Shown: positions 7,667-19,331, numbered from the stretch's first letter. The stretch: 58,921 nucleotides of DNA from Prochlorothrix hollandica PCC 9006 = CALU 1027 (GCF_000332315.1 NZ_KB235941.1:88654-147574), one strand, 5' to 3'. Notes: a model not told the origin generated them from the sequence alone. Translations and numbers: made by a program.

Positions 7667-8766
7667 TAATCCTCCTCACTTAACCCCTTGAGCAGCAGAT
7701 TCACCAGCTTCTCCCGTTCCTCTGGTGTCTCAGGTTTCACCTCACGAGTCAGCAAGTAGACCACATTCAAAAGCTGGTCTGTCGCCACATTGGCGTTCAC
7801 TGACGCTCCCCGTTCCATAAAAGCCTCCACTAACTTCGCTGCATCCGCTTTCAAGCGGGGCCATCGCTCTTCATCGGAACCCCGTTTCAGGTGAGATTCC
7901 ACAATATGGGTTAAGGCATCTTTGTTTTGGCTTGGATCGGGCATTCGTAGCCGTAAACAGCGACGCAGGAACGCTGGCGGAAAGTCCCGCTCGCCGTTGC
8001 TGGTCATAATCACCAATGGGAACTGATAGCAGGTCACACTGCCCCCCGCTATCTCCACCCGCCCATCCTGATCCGCAGTCCGCACCTGCACCCGTTGGAA
8101 TTCAGACTCATCTTTGCAGCGCACCAGCTCTGGGATTTCGTAGCTGCCTTCCTCAAATAGGTTTAAGAGGTCGTTGGGTAGGTTAATGTCGCACTTATCG
8201 ATCTCATCCACCAACAACACCCTCGGCAGGGACCAGGGTAGAAAGGCCGTGCCCAGGGGACCAATGCGAAAATAATCCCCCATCGATCGTTCTCGCTGAA
8301 GCGATCGTTCTCGCCGAAGCTGGGCATCTTGGAGACGGGCCACGGCATCGTAGCGGTACAGGGCATCGGTCACCGTAGAGCGGGCATTGACGGGCCAAGA
8401 TAGGACAATGCCCAATTGCAATTCATGGGCGATCGCATAGGCTAAGGAGGTTTTCCCGGAACCGGGTTTACCCGTCACTAACAACGGTCGCCGCAAATGC
8501 AGGGCTGCGTTGACGGCATGGGTCACCTCTTGATAGGCAGCGTTAATCTTGAAACGAGTGCCCCGTTCCTTTCCCCGTCGGTCCTGCTTGCTTAGTGCTT
8601 TAACCTGTTCCCAGCGTGTTTGGGCTTCCTCCGCAATTTTGGCAAAGTCTGCCTTGCCCATAAATTGCCGCCAGCCGGGAGCCTCCGGCAGGGTTTCGGC
8701 GGTCAAGGGCTGGGAGTCACCATTCCCTAAGAATTTCTGCCAACTAGAGCGATCGGGGTCTGTCAT
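7666..8766 (-). CDS. MoxR-family AAA+ ATPase
   Basis: A 366-residue AAA+ ATPase of the MoxR clade. Walker A is GKPGSGKTS (about residue 97), Walker B is LLVDEIDKCD, sensor 1 is VIMTSNGERDFP, and the arginine-finger segment is FLRRCLRLRMPDP. MoxR ATPases act as chaperone-like remodellers with a vWA-domain partner. The partner gene starts one base into this gene's stop and completes the MoxR-vWA pair. Upstream is VMAP, with a gap of 114 bp. Inside the operon the ATPase would provide the NTP-dependent threshold switch; that role is inferred from published comparative genomics of such systems. The N-terminal 60 residues (WQKFLGNG, WRQFMGKADF) contain a short repeated motif possibly contacting partners. 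Confidence 0.93.
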   Translation of the reverse strand: MTDPDRSSWQKFLGNGDSQPLTAETLPEAPGWRQFMGKADFAKIAEEAQTRWEQVKALSKQDRRGKERGTRFKINAAYQEVTHAVNAALHLRRPLLVTGKPGSGKTSLAYAIAHELQLGIVLSWPVNARSTVTDALYRYDAVARLQDAQLRRERSLQRERSMGDYFRIGPLGTAFLPWSLPRVLLVDEIDKCDINLPNDLLNLFEEGSYEIPELVRCKDESEFQRVQVRTADQDGRVEIAGGSVTCYQFPLVIMTSNGERDFPPAFLRRCLRLRMPDPSQNKDALTHIVESHLKRGSDEERWPRLKADAAKLVEAFMERGASVNANVATDQLLNVVYLLTREVKPETPEEREKLVNLLLKGLSEED

Positions 8767-8880
8767 GGGGGGTTCCTCGTCAGTTTAAGTAGGCTGGGTA
8801 AAATAAACAGGTTTAGAAGTGGCTGAAACCCCTGCTCTGTCATCATCTCTACTTCGGATTCATTATCCTGATCTACTTCA

Positions 8881-10089
8881 TCAAGGCCAAGACAAATACT
8901 CTGACTGGGGCGCAGGGGGGGTATAGCGGAGATCTTCGTACAAGACTCCCAAACAACCAACTGCTGCACCAGCATCAAGCTGGTCTTCGCGGACTATAGG
9001 GATGTTGTCTAAGAATGTAAAGCGGTTCTCCTGGACTAAGTCTGAGAAGTATGTCTCAACAGCGCAAGGATCTAGTTGACTCTCACTCATCCACAGTGCC
9101 AAGGGAATCCCTGCTTTAACCAGGTCTTGCCAGTATTGTAGATATTCTGTCCCTGGCCTGAGCCATTTCCCATAACACCGCACCCCAGAATACCTCTTCC
9201 ATTTGACCTTTTCAGACTGGGCATCGAGATCACTACTATATAACCATTGCAGATCTTCTAAGGAGGAGATGCCGTTTGGGCCGGGTGAGTCGGGACAACA
9301 TTTCTGGAAGCGTTTCGACCACCCCGATTTGAGAGAATTGTAGAAGATAGGGGCATAAGTATCATTATGCTTGAAGCGATCTGAACAGCCTAAAACTAGC
9401 GCGTGATCCTGGAGAATGGAGGATTGCACCCCACACCAATCGGTTAGGGGATTTCCCAGTAACTCTACCGGTACAAATAGAGAGATCGTCAGTTCCCACG
9501 GCCTCAATGGATCAGGAAAAGGCTTGGGTAAAGTGCCAAAAGCCAAGCCGATTAGCCTTGTTAGAAATTCAGGAAAGTCATCCTTAGACACCTTAAAGTC
9601 ATCAGACACCTTAAAGTCATCTTTTTTCTCATCACAGTCATCTTGTTTCATTAAATGTAAAGACTCGGTACAAATAAACTCCTGTTCCTTTGGATCGCGG
9701 TAGAAAATTTGGGCAGAGACCTTAAAGGTAGGGGGGGTTAGGTTTTGCGAAAATACAGCTAATACTAGATATGCCCTACCAGGATCTTCTTGGCATAAGA
9801 TGGGGCTTGATTCTCTGACTATATCCTTACTAGATTGTCTGACTATATCCTTACTAGAAGGAGATATGTTTTCGTTAATAACCTGATCTGGCAAAAGTTG
9901 AAGTTCTTGAATTCTCTGACATACACGTCCGATTTTTTGAACTAAGTTCTCTCTTTCAGCCTCTGACCGAACCTCTTCAGGCCCACTGACAGTGAGCAGT
10001 TTAGCAGTCACAGCATCGAGTTGATCTTTTAAGCCCTGAAGTTGTGTTTGTAGGGAATCCAAGAGATACAGATCAGCCTCGCTGGTCAT
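8881..10089 (-). CDS. VMAP-like protein (vWA-MoxR-associated protein, C-terminal domain) with N-terminal coiled coil
   Basis: 402 residues. The first 50 are a coiled coil (LLDSLQTQLQGLKDQLDAV) resembling the coiled C-terminus of the neighbouring protease, so the two may pair. From about residue 115 the protein matches what I remember of the VMAP-C domain: a strand-rich start (YLVLAVFSQNL), then 'ELTISLFVPVELLGNPLTDWC', a tryptophan-rich RWKRYSG-like segment, 'AGIPLALWM' and a final 'GVLYEDL'. VMAP joins MoxR and vWA in ternary conflict systems. The gene overlaps the protease gene by 17 bp. A tandem DFKVSDDFKVSKDD acidic insert is at about 155-170. Calling the domain rests on motif memory, not a search. 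Confidence 0.72.
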   Translation of the reverse strand: MTSEADLYLLDSLQTQLQGLKDQLDAVTAKLLTVSGPEEVRSEAERENLVQKIGRVCQRIQELQLLPDQVINENISPSSKDIVRQSSKDIVRESSPILCQEDPGRAYLVLAVFSQNLTPPTFKVSAQIFYRDPKEQEFICTESLHLMKQDDCDEKKDDFKVSDDFKVSKDDFPEFLTRLIGLAFGTLPKPFPDPLRPWELTISLFVPVELLGNPLTDWCGVQSSILQDHALVLGCSDRFKHNDTYAPIFYNSLKSGWSKRFQKCCPDSPGPNGISSLEDLQWLYSSDLDAQSEKVKWKRYSGVRCYGKWLRPGTEYLQYWQDLVKAGIPLALWMSESQLDPCAVETYFSDLVQENRFTFLDNIPIVREDQLDAGAAVGCLGVLYEDLRYTPPAPQSEYLSWP

Positions 10090-11275
10090 AGCCCGCCTCC
10101 TCCAGTTGCCGATCGACTTTGGTAATTTTCTTGGCTATCAAATTACGTTCTTCGTTTAGTCGCATTTCCTGAGCGCCACTGGCTGCCAACAGTTCATCCG
10201 TTGTTGCCTCTAGTTGTTGCTGCAAACCTTTCCGTTGCTTCAACAAAGAATTGATTAAGTCGGTATTCATTTCGGCATTGATCACAGCAGGTGGATTAGA
10301 AGAAGCACCCATAGACGGCGAGTCTTTTGCTGGAGTGCAGAACGGAACAATCTCCTGTTCAATTTTCTCCATCTCCTGCTCAAATTGGGCAAGCCGCCGC
10401 TCTAATCGGCTTCGGTTCACAGGATCAAGTTCAGTCTCTAGTTGTCTTTGAACTGCTATATACTCCTCTTCCGATCGTTTCAGTTCCCCTTGTAGACGAT
10501 CGAGCTTGAGTTGCTGAACTCGACTGAGGGAAGGAGCAGGATGATGAGATGGCATAGGCTGTGCAGACGGAATAGAAATAGAAAGCTGATTCGGTTTTCC
10601 ACAAGGCTGAAGTAAAATCTGCGATCGGCTGTGAGACTCTACTTGATGACGGAACACTTGGCCAATCTCATGATGTTCAATGAGCCAGCCGATCGCCAGA
10701 ACCTCCAGCACCTCTCCTCGAAATTCCTCAAACCCTTGGGTCACGATGCCCGCTAGCAAGCCATTTTCCGTAAATACTGGAGAACCAGAAAATCCCTTCC
10801 ATGCCTGCATTCCACTGTTGGGAATCTCGTCCTCGATCTTAAACTTAGCTAGGGCTGGCTCTTTCACAGAACCAAAGGGAGTAAGCTGTCCTTTAAGCGA
10901 ATAATCCCGATAGCGTCCTTCTGTTTGAGCAAAGGCGGGAAATCCACAGGCTTGGCAAACAATAGTCTGGCTCGGCTCTAATCGCGCAATGGGAGGGATC
11001 GTGATCCCTTGGCCAATCAAGCGCTGTTCATTCTCGCTAAAAAAGACTAAAGCAATATCAAGCGTCTCGTTAAACCAGATGCGGCTAGAGTGCAGCCAAC
11101 GATCGGGATCTGCCTGAAAATCACCTAATAACCGGAAACTTACGCCAGTGTCGGGGCAATCTTTGATCACATGATGGGCCGTCAACAGGCACCCCGAACA
11201 GAGCAGGTAACCTGTGCCCCGTGATTCCGTCGCCTCCACCCAAATTTCCGCAACTTGTGTCTGCACCAATGCCAT
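10073..11275 (-). CDS. Trypsin-like serine protease with C-terminal coiled coil
   Basis: 400 residues. The N-terminal 200 form a chymotrypsin-fold protease with an intact triad: histidine in LLTAHHV (about H35), aspartate in TLDIALV (D73) and serine in GFSGSPVF (S163). No signal peptide is seen, so it is probably cytoplasmic. A linker follows, then two helical coiled-coil hairpins (about 245-300 and 335-395) rich in Glu/Gln/Arg. The second resembles the start of VMAP. It lies 35 bp downstream of the Trypco2 gene and overlaps VMAP by 17 bp. Proteases like this co-occur with VMAP/MoxR/vWA, where a proteolytic cascade is thought to trigger or release effectors; that is inference here. Confidence 0.9.
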   Translation of the reverse strand: MALVQTQVAEIWVEATESRGTGYLLCSGCLLTAHHVIKDCPDTGVSFRLLGDFQADPDRWLHSSRIWFNETLDIALVFFSENEQRLIGQGITIPPIARLEPSQTIVCQACGFPAFAQTEGRYRDYSLKGQLTPFGSVKEPALAKFKIEDEIPNSGMQAWKGFSGSPVFTENGLLAGIVTQGFEEFRGEVLEVLAIGWLIEHHEIGQVFRHQVESHSRSQILLQPCGKPNQLSISIPSAQPMPSHHPAPSLSRVQQLKLDRLQGELKRSEEEYIAVQRQLETELDPVNRSRLERRLAQFEQEMEKIEQEIVPFCTPAKDSPSMGASSNPPAVINAEMNTDLINSLLKQRKGLQQQLEATTDELLAASGAQEMRLNEERNLIAKKITKVDRQLEEAGYDQRG

Positions 11276-11310
11276 TACAACTTACTCTCTCTGCGGTCGA
11301 TGGCATGAGC

Positions 11311-11637
11311 CTAGCGGGGCTTATTGGCTCCCGTTTGGGAGACCTGAACCGATCCACCTTGGGTAGTCACCGGTTTGAGAGTGAGCTTGACGGTGTGGGT
11401 GGTGGCTTTGGAGCGTTTCAGTTCGCCTTCCGCCGAGACTTCTAGGGCAACAACCCCCACATTAAAGCCAGCACTAGCACCGCCTGTACCGCCCTTTTCT
11501 TCGGAGATTTCCACTTGGAACTCCAGCTCGATCGGCCCTAGGTCAAATTTAATCGCTTCGTTTTCACCGGCTTTCACAGCAGTCACAATTTCGCTGCGAA
11601 TTGCCTGAATCGCTTGGGCGATCGGAATTGTAGCCAT
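11311..11637 (-). CDS. Trypco2-like (trypsin-co-occurring domain) small protein
   Basis: A 108-residue protein starting MATIPIAQAIQAIRSEIV. An N-terminal helix (about 1-22) is followed by strand-rich sequence: IKFDLGPIELEFQVEIS, a GG-rich turn, then FNVGVVALEVSAEGE and THTVKLTLKPV. This matches the Trypco2 pattern (a helix, 'lelevevt', GG, 'hrikltL'), a domain named for its linkage to trypsin-like proteases, here 35 bp downstream. The longer frame to 11697 adds a non-conserved leader; the ATG at 11637 has GAGAGAAAT just before it. It is the first gene of the five-gene protease/VMAP/MoxR/vWA operon. Biochemical function is unknown; it may inhibit or tether the protease. Confidence 0.78.
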   Translation of the reverse strand: MATIPIAQAIQAIRSEIVTAVKAGENEAIKFDLGPIELEFQVEISEEKGGTGGASAGFNVGVVALEVSAEGELKRSKATTHTVKLTLKPVTTQGGSVQVSQTGANKPR

Positions 11638-11946
11638 ATTTCTCTCAAGGTTGCAGGGTTGATCTCGTCGGGTCGGGCTGCCGGAGAGGCTGCACACGCT
11701 CCGGTGTGACAGCGAAAGATTGCCTTAGTCTAGCAGACCAAGCCCCCCACATCAGGACAGAACAGCCCCCAGGAGAGCCATTCCTAAAGGAACCATGACC
11801 CATTGGGATTATCCCGGTAACGGGCGGCATCCTGGGGGGTGCAGGGTTCATCCCAATAATTTCGATCGCTCCGCGCAGGGTTTGGATAGTTCAAATGTAC
11901 TATATAGCTGCTCAAAAAAATTGAAGAGGGCAAAAGGGCAAGAGGG
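11638..11946. other. Intergenic region between DGR target 2 and the Trypco2 operon
   Basis: No gene is recognised. The right end (about 11895-11945) is the target-associated trailer shared by all three DGR targets: a purine-rich AAGAGGGCAAAAGGGCAAGAG block and GTACTATATAG. On the minus strand a short reading frame (ARYRDNPNGSW...) lies here, but it is out of frame with target 2 and could be a remnant. The promoter of the five-gene operon is expected here; I could not fix its boxes. Confidence 0.4.
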
Positions 11947-12813
11947 TTAAAGGGCAAGAGTCCTGGGCGCGGGGCAGGCCACACGAAAACCGAGGTTGAA
12001 GCTCCGATGGTCGCGCGAATCGTAGTCCCGATAGGCAGAACGGCAATACCTCGGATCATCGTACCAAGAGCCGCCTCTTCTTATCTTGCTGATAGTACTA
12101 TTGTTCTGCTCTAACCAAGCACTGCCATCCTCTGGTGCCCCCTGATAATTCCCATGCCAATCATCCTGGCACCACTCCCAGACATTACCGTGCATATCCG
12201 ACAGGCCAAAGGGGTTGGTGATGGTGTAGTGGTCAACGGGGGTGGTCTGGCCGATCGGTTCTCCCTTTACGCCTTGGGGACCATAGGTTTTTGAACAATC
12301 ATAGTTGGCCACTTCAGGGCTGAGGGTCTCGCCAAAGTGGAACGGGGTAGTGGTTCCGGCGCGGCAGGCATATTCCCACTCCGCTTCCGTGGGTAGGCGG
12401 TAGGGATGCCCCGTCTGGGCAGCGAGACGGACGCAAAATTCCACCGCATCCTCCCAGGAGACCTGTTCCACGGGATGGTTCGGGCCTTTGAAGCGGGATG
12501 GGTCTGGATCAAGGTCGTGTTCTTGTTTAGGGAACTCAGCCACAGCTCGCCACTGGGCCTGGGTGATGGGATAGCGACCCATGGCAAAACTAGGCACCGT
12601 AACCAGGTGTTGCGGCTTTTCATCGTCATAGTCGCCCTCCTCCCCAGGGGAACCCATCATAAAATCACCCCCTGGAATCCAGATCAACCCAAGAGGGATT
12701 GCACCTGCTTCCAGAGATAGAGGTTCTATATGCTGCTGAACAGTGTGAGGCTGGCGGCGCAAACGGAGGGCGGGCATGGGCAAACAGAGACGCAGGGGGA
12801 GAAGCCAGGGCAC
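11947..12813 (-). CDS. DGR target 2: FGE-sulfatase/C-type-lectin-like protein
   Basis: 288 residues, almost only an FGE-sulfatase domain: IWIPGGDFMMGSPGEEGDYD starts the fold near residue 45. It continues with [41 protein letters not shown] and [11 protein letters not shown], ending in variable repeat VR2. No signal peptide or partner domain is visible. The start is GTG at 12813, preceded by AGGAAG about 9 bases upstream; ATG at 12777 is an alternative with no visible ribosome-binding site. The template repeat lies 126 bp upstream of the start, on the same strand. By family it is a ligand-binding scaffold tolerating massive surface variation, as in other cyanobacterial DGR targets. The ligand is unknown. 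Confidence 0.92.
   Translation of the reverse strand: MPWLLPLRLCLPMPALRLRRQPHTVQQHIEPLSLEAGAIPLGLIWIPGGDFMMGSPGEEGDYDDEKPQHLVTVPSFAMGRYPITQAQWRAVAEFPKQEHDLDPDPSRFKGPNHPVEQVSWEDAVEFCVRLAAQTGHPYRLPTEAEWEYACRAGTTTPFHFGETLSPEVANYDCSKTYGPQGVKGEPIGQTTPVDHYTITNPFGLSDMHGNVWEWCQDDWHGNYQGAPEDGSAWLEQNNSTISKIRRGGSWYDDPRYCRSAYRDYDSRDHRSFNLGFRVACPAPRTLAL
11956..12074 (-). repeat. DGR variable repeat VR2
   Basis: 119 bp aligned to the template at 12939-13057. By hand there are about ten substitutions, every one at a template adenine (for example AAC to TAC, AAT to GAT, AAC to TTC), and none elsewhere before the IMH G/C difference. This is the classic signature of adenine-directed mutagenic retrohoming. Changed codons give Y, D, Y, D, Y, D, H, S and F in place of template Asn. 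Confidence 0.96.
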
Positions 12814-12938
12814 GGTTCGGACTTCCTACTAAGCGACCTGACTTCGGGGTATTTTTGGACAGCTTGCGCCATCACTGGACTAGGTCTGGACTCTTCAAGA
12901 TGCTCCCGACAGATTCCCATCTGCCAGTTCTGACGCAG

Positions 12939-13057
12939 AAGAGTGCTGGGCGCGGGGCAGGCCACACGAAAACCGAGGTTGTTGTTCCGATTGTCGCGCG
13001 AATTGTTGTTCCGATAGGCAGAACGGCAATTCCTCGGATCATTGTTCCAAGAGCCGC
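12939..13057 (-). repeat. DGR template repeat (TR)
   Basis: The non-coding template of the retroelement, between the reverse transcriptase gene and target 2. Its minus strand carries clustered Asn codons: AACAAT, AAT, AACAACAAT, GACAAT and AACAACAAC. Each lines up with variable residues of the three targets. In all three VRs a G follows the GC-rich CCCCGCGCCCAG where the TR has C, marking IMH* against IMH. Homology stops at AAGAGT on one side and GCGGCTC on the other. Flanks are unlike those of the VRs. It is probably transcribed with avd and the RT gene. Confidence 0.96.
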
Positions 13058-13140
13058 TTTGCGGCCTAGCCCGCTTTCTATGCTACTGGATGGGTTCCAG
13101 AAATCCTAGCTTAACTGCCCCTTGCAAATCGTCAAAAGGT

Positions 13141-14229
13141 TTAGTTCTCCTCCTGGGAGGGGTTAGGGGTGGCGTGGCGTTGGAATAATAACTGTTGCCA
13201 AATACGCTGGCGGAGGCGATAGGTGTCGCCGTGGGCGAGGTGTGCTTCCCAACTTTGGAGCCGTGTTATCAGTGCTGGGAGGGTGATATCTCCGTGGGCA
13301 TAGGCTTTCTGGAGCTGTTTACAACGGCGACGGGCACGATAGAGGTTATCGTTGCGAACTCGAAGACGATCGGGCAAAACCCGAAAGCCGACAAAATTTA
13401 CACCATGCTGGGTTTCAAAGATTTGGGTCTTGGCGGGATGGAGACGCAGCCGCAGACTTGCTAAGTAGTGGTGAATCTGGTGCTGGGCCTGGATAAGCTG
13501 GGGCTTACTATCTGAAAACAAGGCAAAATCATCCACGTAACGGAGATAGGCACCTATTGTGAGCTTCTCTGCAATGAAGTGATCCAAACCATTGAGATAG
13601 AAATTGGCAAAAAACTGGCTGGTTAGGTTGCCAATGGGCAACCCTCGTCGCCGCTCCAGAGGACTGAGGAGACTGTCCCCTGGAAAATGCACCACATCAG
13701 AGTCTTGGTCATTGCTGCCATCAATAATTTGATCGAGGAGCCAGAGGGTAGGCTGACACTTCAGTTTGCGGCGGAGCTGGGTTTTGAGAATGGTGTGGTC
13801 AATGCTGGGGAAGTAGCGGCGGATGTCGCACTGGAGAATGTAGCGGTGGCGACGGGCAAGACGGGTGAAGTGCTTCAGGGCGCGGTGGGTACCATAACCC
13901 GTTCGGTTGGCATAGCTTCCCCGTACAAAGCTACGTTCCAAAAGTGGGACTACTACATTACAGACTGCATGATGGACAACCCGATCGCGGTAGGGCGCTG
14001 CCGAAATCATTCGGAGCTTGGGGTCATGAATCATAAAGCTGCGATACGGGCCAGGGCGATAGGTCTGGGTGCTTAATTCGTGCTGTAGCCGCAGGAGTTC
14101 TGACTCGATGTTGTAATTAAATTCGAGAACATTCTCTCGGTAACGTTTTTGGCGCTGGGCTTGCTTTGCCGCCTGTAACAGGTTCTCGAAGGCAATAATC
14201 TGGGTCCATAACCGTCCGTAGCGTTTCAT
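13141..14229 (-). CDS. DGR reverse transcriptase
   Basis: A 362-residue reverse transcriptase. Motifs are VVHHAV and GYGTHRAL (RT2 region), [13 protein letters not shown] (motif A aspartate), [17 protein letters not shown] (the DGR-specific GxxxSQ form) and [10 protein letters not shown] (YVDD catalytic site). The thumb carries GVNFVGFRV. It makes mutagenised cDNA from the TR transcript, misincorporating opposite adenines. Avd ends 7 bp upstream, so they are co-translated; the TR begins 83 bp past the stop. Length and motif set are standard for bacterial DGR RTs and no lesion is visible. With VR2 and VR3 showing adenine-only changes, the element is probably active or recently active. Confidence 0.97.
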   Translation of the reverse strand: MKRYGRLWTQIIAFENLLQAAKQAQRQKRYRENVLEFNYNIESELLRLQHELSTQTYRPGPYRSFMIHDPKLRMISAAPYRDRVVHHAVCNVVVPLLERSFVRGSYANRTGYGTHRALKHFTRLARRHRYILQCDIRRYFPSIDHTILKTQLRRKLKCQPTLWLLDQIIDGSNDQDSDVVHFPGDSLLSPLERRRGLPIGNLTSQFFANFYLNGLDHFIAEKLTIGAYLRYVDDFALFSDSKPQLIQAQHQIHHYLASLRLRLHPAKTQIFETQHGVNFVGFRVLPDRLRVRNDNLYRARRRCKQLQKAYAHGDITLPALITRLQSWEAHLAHGDTYRLRQRIWQQLLFQRHATPNPSQEEN

Positions 14230-14236
14230 CTGCGTT

Positions 14237-14587
14237 TCAAGATCCCAGGGTGAGCTGTTGCTTCAACCACCCCCCTAGGTCTATACCAACTCCATTAATT
14301 TGTTCGCTGGCGTAGCGGTAGCGATCGATCGACACCAACTCAAAATCCAACAATAGCCGGGTTTGATAGCGCAGCAGATCCAAGCGCACGTTCAGCGCCT
14401 TCAACTGTGGTACTTTCTGCTGTTGGTAGCGCACAGCGATCAAGCTTTCCAACAATCCATATAGTTCAGAGACCATTCTGTCACCTAGCTGAAAGCGATG
14501 ATGACGCGGTAATCGGTTCAAAATTGGCACATACCACTTAATTAAGTCGTAGGTCTTCTGAATAATCGGCAGTTCTTGCTTTTTCAT
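14237..14587 (-). CDS. avd: DGR accessory protein Avd (four-helix bundle)
   Basis: 116 residues, all helical in pattern and rich in Arg/Lys/Leu/Tyr, of the Avd/S23-like four-helix bundle family: [20 protein letters not shown] starts near residue 13, then [30 protein letters not shown] and a C-terminal helix. Avd forms a basic pentamer that binds the RT and is needed for cDNA synthesis in studied DGRs. It is placed 7 bp upstream of the RT gene. The ATG at 14587 begins [16 protein letters not shown], the usual Avd N-terminus. Upstream is the trailer of DGR target 3. Confidence 0.93.
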   Translation of the reverse strand: MKKQELPIIQKTYDLIKWYVPILNRLPRHHRFQLGDRMVSELYGLLESLIAVRYQQQKVPQLKALNVRLDLLRYQTRLLLDFELVSIDRYRYASEQINGVGIDLGGWLKQQLTLGS

Positions 14588-14728
14588 GACTTTAACCTAG
14601 ATCTCAACCTCTCCACAGTAACCAATAACGGCTTACGGCATCCATTAAGAAGTGTAAATCATTTATATAGTCTCTTTGTACTATATAAATCCGTAAAAAA
14701 TTTTTAAGAGGGCAAAAGGACAAAAGGG

Positions 14729-15574
14729 TTAAAGGGCAAGAGTCCTGGGCGCGGGGCAGGCCACACGAAAACCGAGGTCGTAGTCCCGAAGGCCGCGCGA
14801 ATCGTAGCCCCGATAGGCAGAACGGCAATACCTCGGATCATCGTCCCAAGAGCCGCCCCTTCTTACTTTTATAGTAGTACTATTGTTCTCATCTAGCCAA
14901 GCACTGCCATCCTCTGGTGCCCCCTCATAATTCCCGTGCCAATCGTCCTGACACCACTCCCAGACATTGCCGTGCATATCCACTAACCCCCACTGGTTAG
15001 CAACCCCGTAGTGATCCACTGCTGTCGTCTCCCCTACCTTCTTCCCCTTCACCCCTCGCGGCCCATAGGTACTTCCACAGCTATAATTCGCCAACTCCGG
15101 CACCAACGTTTCCCCAAAGAAAAACGGGGTCTCGGTTCCGGCGCGGCAGGCATATTCCCACTCCGCTTCCGTGGGTAGCCGGTAGCCCCGCTGGGTCTGG
15201 GCCGCTAACCGGGCACAAAACTCGATGGCATCGTCCCAGGACACCTGCTCCACCGGGCGATTGTTACCCTTAAAGCGCGACGGGTTTGGCTTCAATTCCC
15301 GCTCCTGCTGGGGCATCGCCGCCACCGCCCGCCACTGGGCCTGGGTCACCGGATACTGCCCCAACAAAAAACGGGGCACCACCACCCGATGCTGCGGCCC
15401 TTCCCGTTCATCTCGTTGCGCTTCACCCTTCGGAGAACCCATGACAAATTCCCCCCCTGGGATCAGCATCAGCCGCAAGGGCAGATCCCCCTCGGCCAGA
15501 TTCAGCGGCTCCAGACAGCTCTGGGCCTGGTGCTGGCTGCGCTGCACTATTAACGGACGCAATGATGTACTCAC
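14729..15574 (-). CDS. DGR target 3: FGE-sulfatase/C-type-lectin-like protein
   Basis: 281 residues from GTG at 15574. The frame is open to 15697, but the extra 41 residues are translated from repeat family C. The GTG is preceded by AGGAGTGAGAGG and the resulting N-terminus aligns with target 2, so 15574 is preferred. The protein is a single FGE-sulfatase fold: [58 protein letters not shown] and [11 protein letters not shown]. It ends with VR3. It lies upstream of avd and the RT gene on the same strand, giving the order target, avd, RT, TR, target. It is close to target 2 throughout, so the targets are paralogues. The ligand is unknown. Confidence 0.92.
   Translation of the reverse strand: MSTSLRPLIVQRSQHQAQSCLEPLNLAEGDLPLRLMLIPGGEFVMGSPKGEAQRDEREGPQHRVVVPRFLLGQYPVTQAQWRAVAAMPQQERELKPNPSRFKGNNRPVEQVSWDDAIEFCARLAAQTQRGYRLPTEAEWEYACRAGTETPFFFGETLVPELANYSCGSTYGPRGVKGKKVGETTAVDHYGVANQWGLVDMHGNVWEWCQDDWHGNYEGAPEDGSAWLDENNSTTIKVRRGGSWDDDPRYCRSAYRGYDSRGLRDYDLGFRVACPAPRTLAL
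14738..14856 (-). repeat. DGR variable repeat VR3
   Basis: 119 bp aligned to the template. I count about 13 substitutions, all at template adenines, including both adenines of AAC to GGC and AAT to CTT. Variable residues are D, D, Y, G, Y, D, G, L, D, Y and D. It is the most diversified of the three repeats by adenine changes, with no non-adenine change in the core. Confidence 0.96.
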
Positions 15575-15632
15575 CCTCTCACTCCTGCTTAACTGACAAA
15601 ACGTCTGAAAGGCTCCTGTTTCGGTAGTTTCC

Positions 15633-15748
15633 GTAGGTTGGGTTGAGCCTGCAACTAGTCTGAGCGCATGGCCACAACCTGAGGGGGCGAAACCCAACGG
15701 AGCACTTTATAGGTTGCTTGTTGGGTTTCGTTCCTCTACCCAACCTAC
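15633..15748. repeat. Repeat family C, single-unit copy
   Basis: About 116 bp with ends GTAGGTTGGGTTGAG and CTACCCAACCTAC (inverted repeats) and the internal block GGGGCGAAACCCAACGG. It lies between ligA and DGR target 3 and causes the false N-terminal extension of the target's reading frame. Confidence 0.8.
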
Positions 15749-15753
15749 AGCGA

Positions 15754-17980
<2,227 letters not shown>

Positions 17981-18102
17981 AGCGACTACAGCGACCATCT
18001 TGTGTCAATCAACCAGGGGCTTGACTGGGCTAGTTGCGAGCAATAGGGGTTGATGGCCACAGGGGTTGATGGCCACAGGGGTTGATGGCAAAAAATGGGG
18101 TC

Positions 18103-18945
<843 letters not shown>

Positions 18946-19248
18946 TTAACCCTTGGGCTGATCCGCTGACCGTTTTTGGATAATCCCCTGGCGGAACCCC
19001 AAGACCACCAAAATATTGGACAGGGTTAAAAACGATTCAGCGCTGCCATGGAGCCAATCCACATCGGCCAACTGCTGTCCATAATGGGCCTGGGCATAGA
19101 TCCCCGCTGGGATCGTGACCGCCACAAAGACCAGGGTCATATAAAAACCAATGAGGGCGAGGCGGGGCGTTTGGCCCGATCGCGTCAAAAACCACAGACC
19201 CCCCAAATAGGGAAACAGGGACAGAGCAAACAGGGTTTCTTTGGTCAT
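18946..19248 (-). CDS. DUF3593-like small membrane protein
   Basis: 100 residues with two to three hydrophobic segments (LFALSLFPYLGGLWFL, ALIGFYMTLVFVAVTIPAGI, FLTLSNILVVLGF). The pattern SLFPYLGGLWFLTRS and the acidic-His loop DVDWLHGSAESFLTLSN match the DUF3593 family that I recall in cyanobacteria and plastid-bearing eukaryotes. It is an integral membrane protein of unknown function. It sits 72 bp upstream of fabG's first in-frame ATG on the same strand, possibly co-transcribed. The full family length appears present. Confidence 0.82.
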   Translation of the reverse strand: MTKETLFALSLFPYLGGLWFLTRSGQTPRLALIGFYMTLVFVAVTIPAGIYAQAHYGQQLADVDWLHGSAESFLTLSNILVVLGFRQGIIQKRSADQPKG

Positions 19249-19331
19249 GGGGTCAACCTCACCGGGGCGCTACGGGATATCTACAGCTTAGGGTCTAGGG
19301 TCCAGTCTAGCGTTGATGGTCAACCTGGGAT

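Noticed and set aside
11784-12059. 91-residue minus-strand frame through VR2 and the trailer
   Set aside because: It is out of frame with target 2 and consists of shadow translation of the VR.
12726-12965. 79-residue minus-strand frame beginning ACPAPSTLLRQ
   Set aside because: Its start is inside the template repeat and it continues into non-homologous sequence; it is read-through of the TR, not a gene.
14729-15697. Longer N-terminus for DGR target 3 (start at 15697)
   Set aside because: The extra residues are encoded by repeat family C and do not align with target 2; GTG at 15574 has a good ribosome-binding site.
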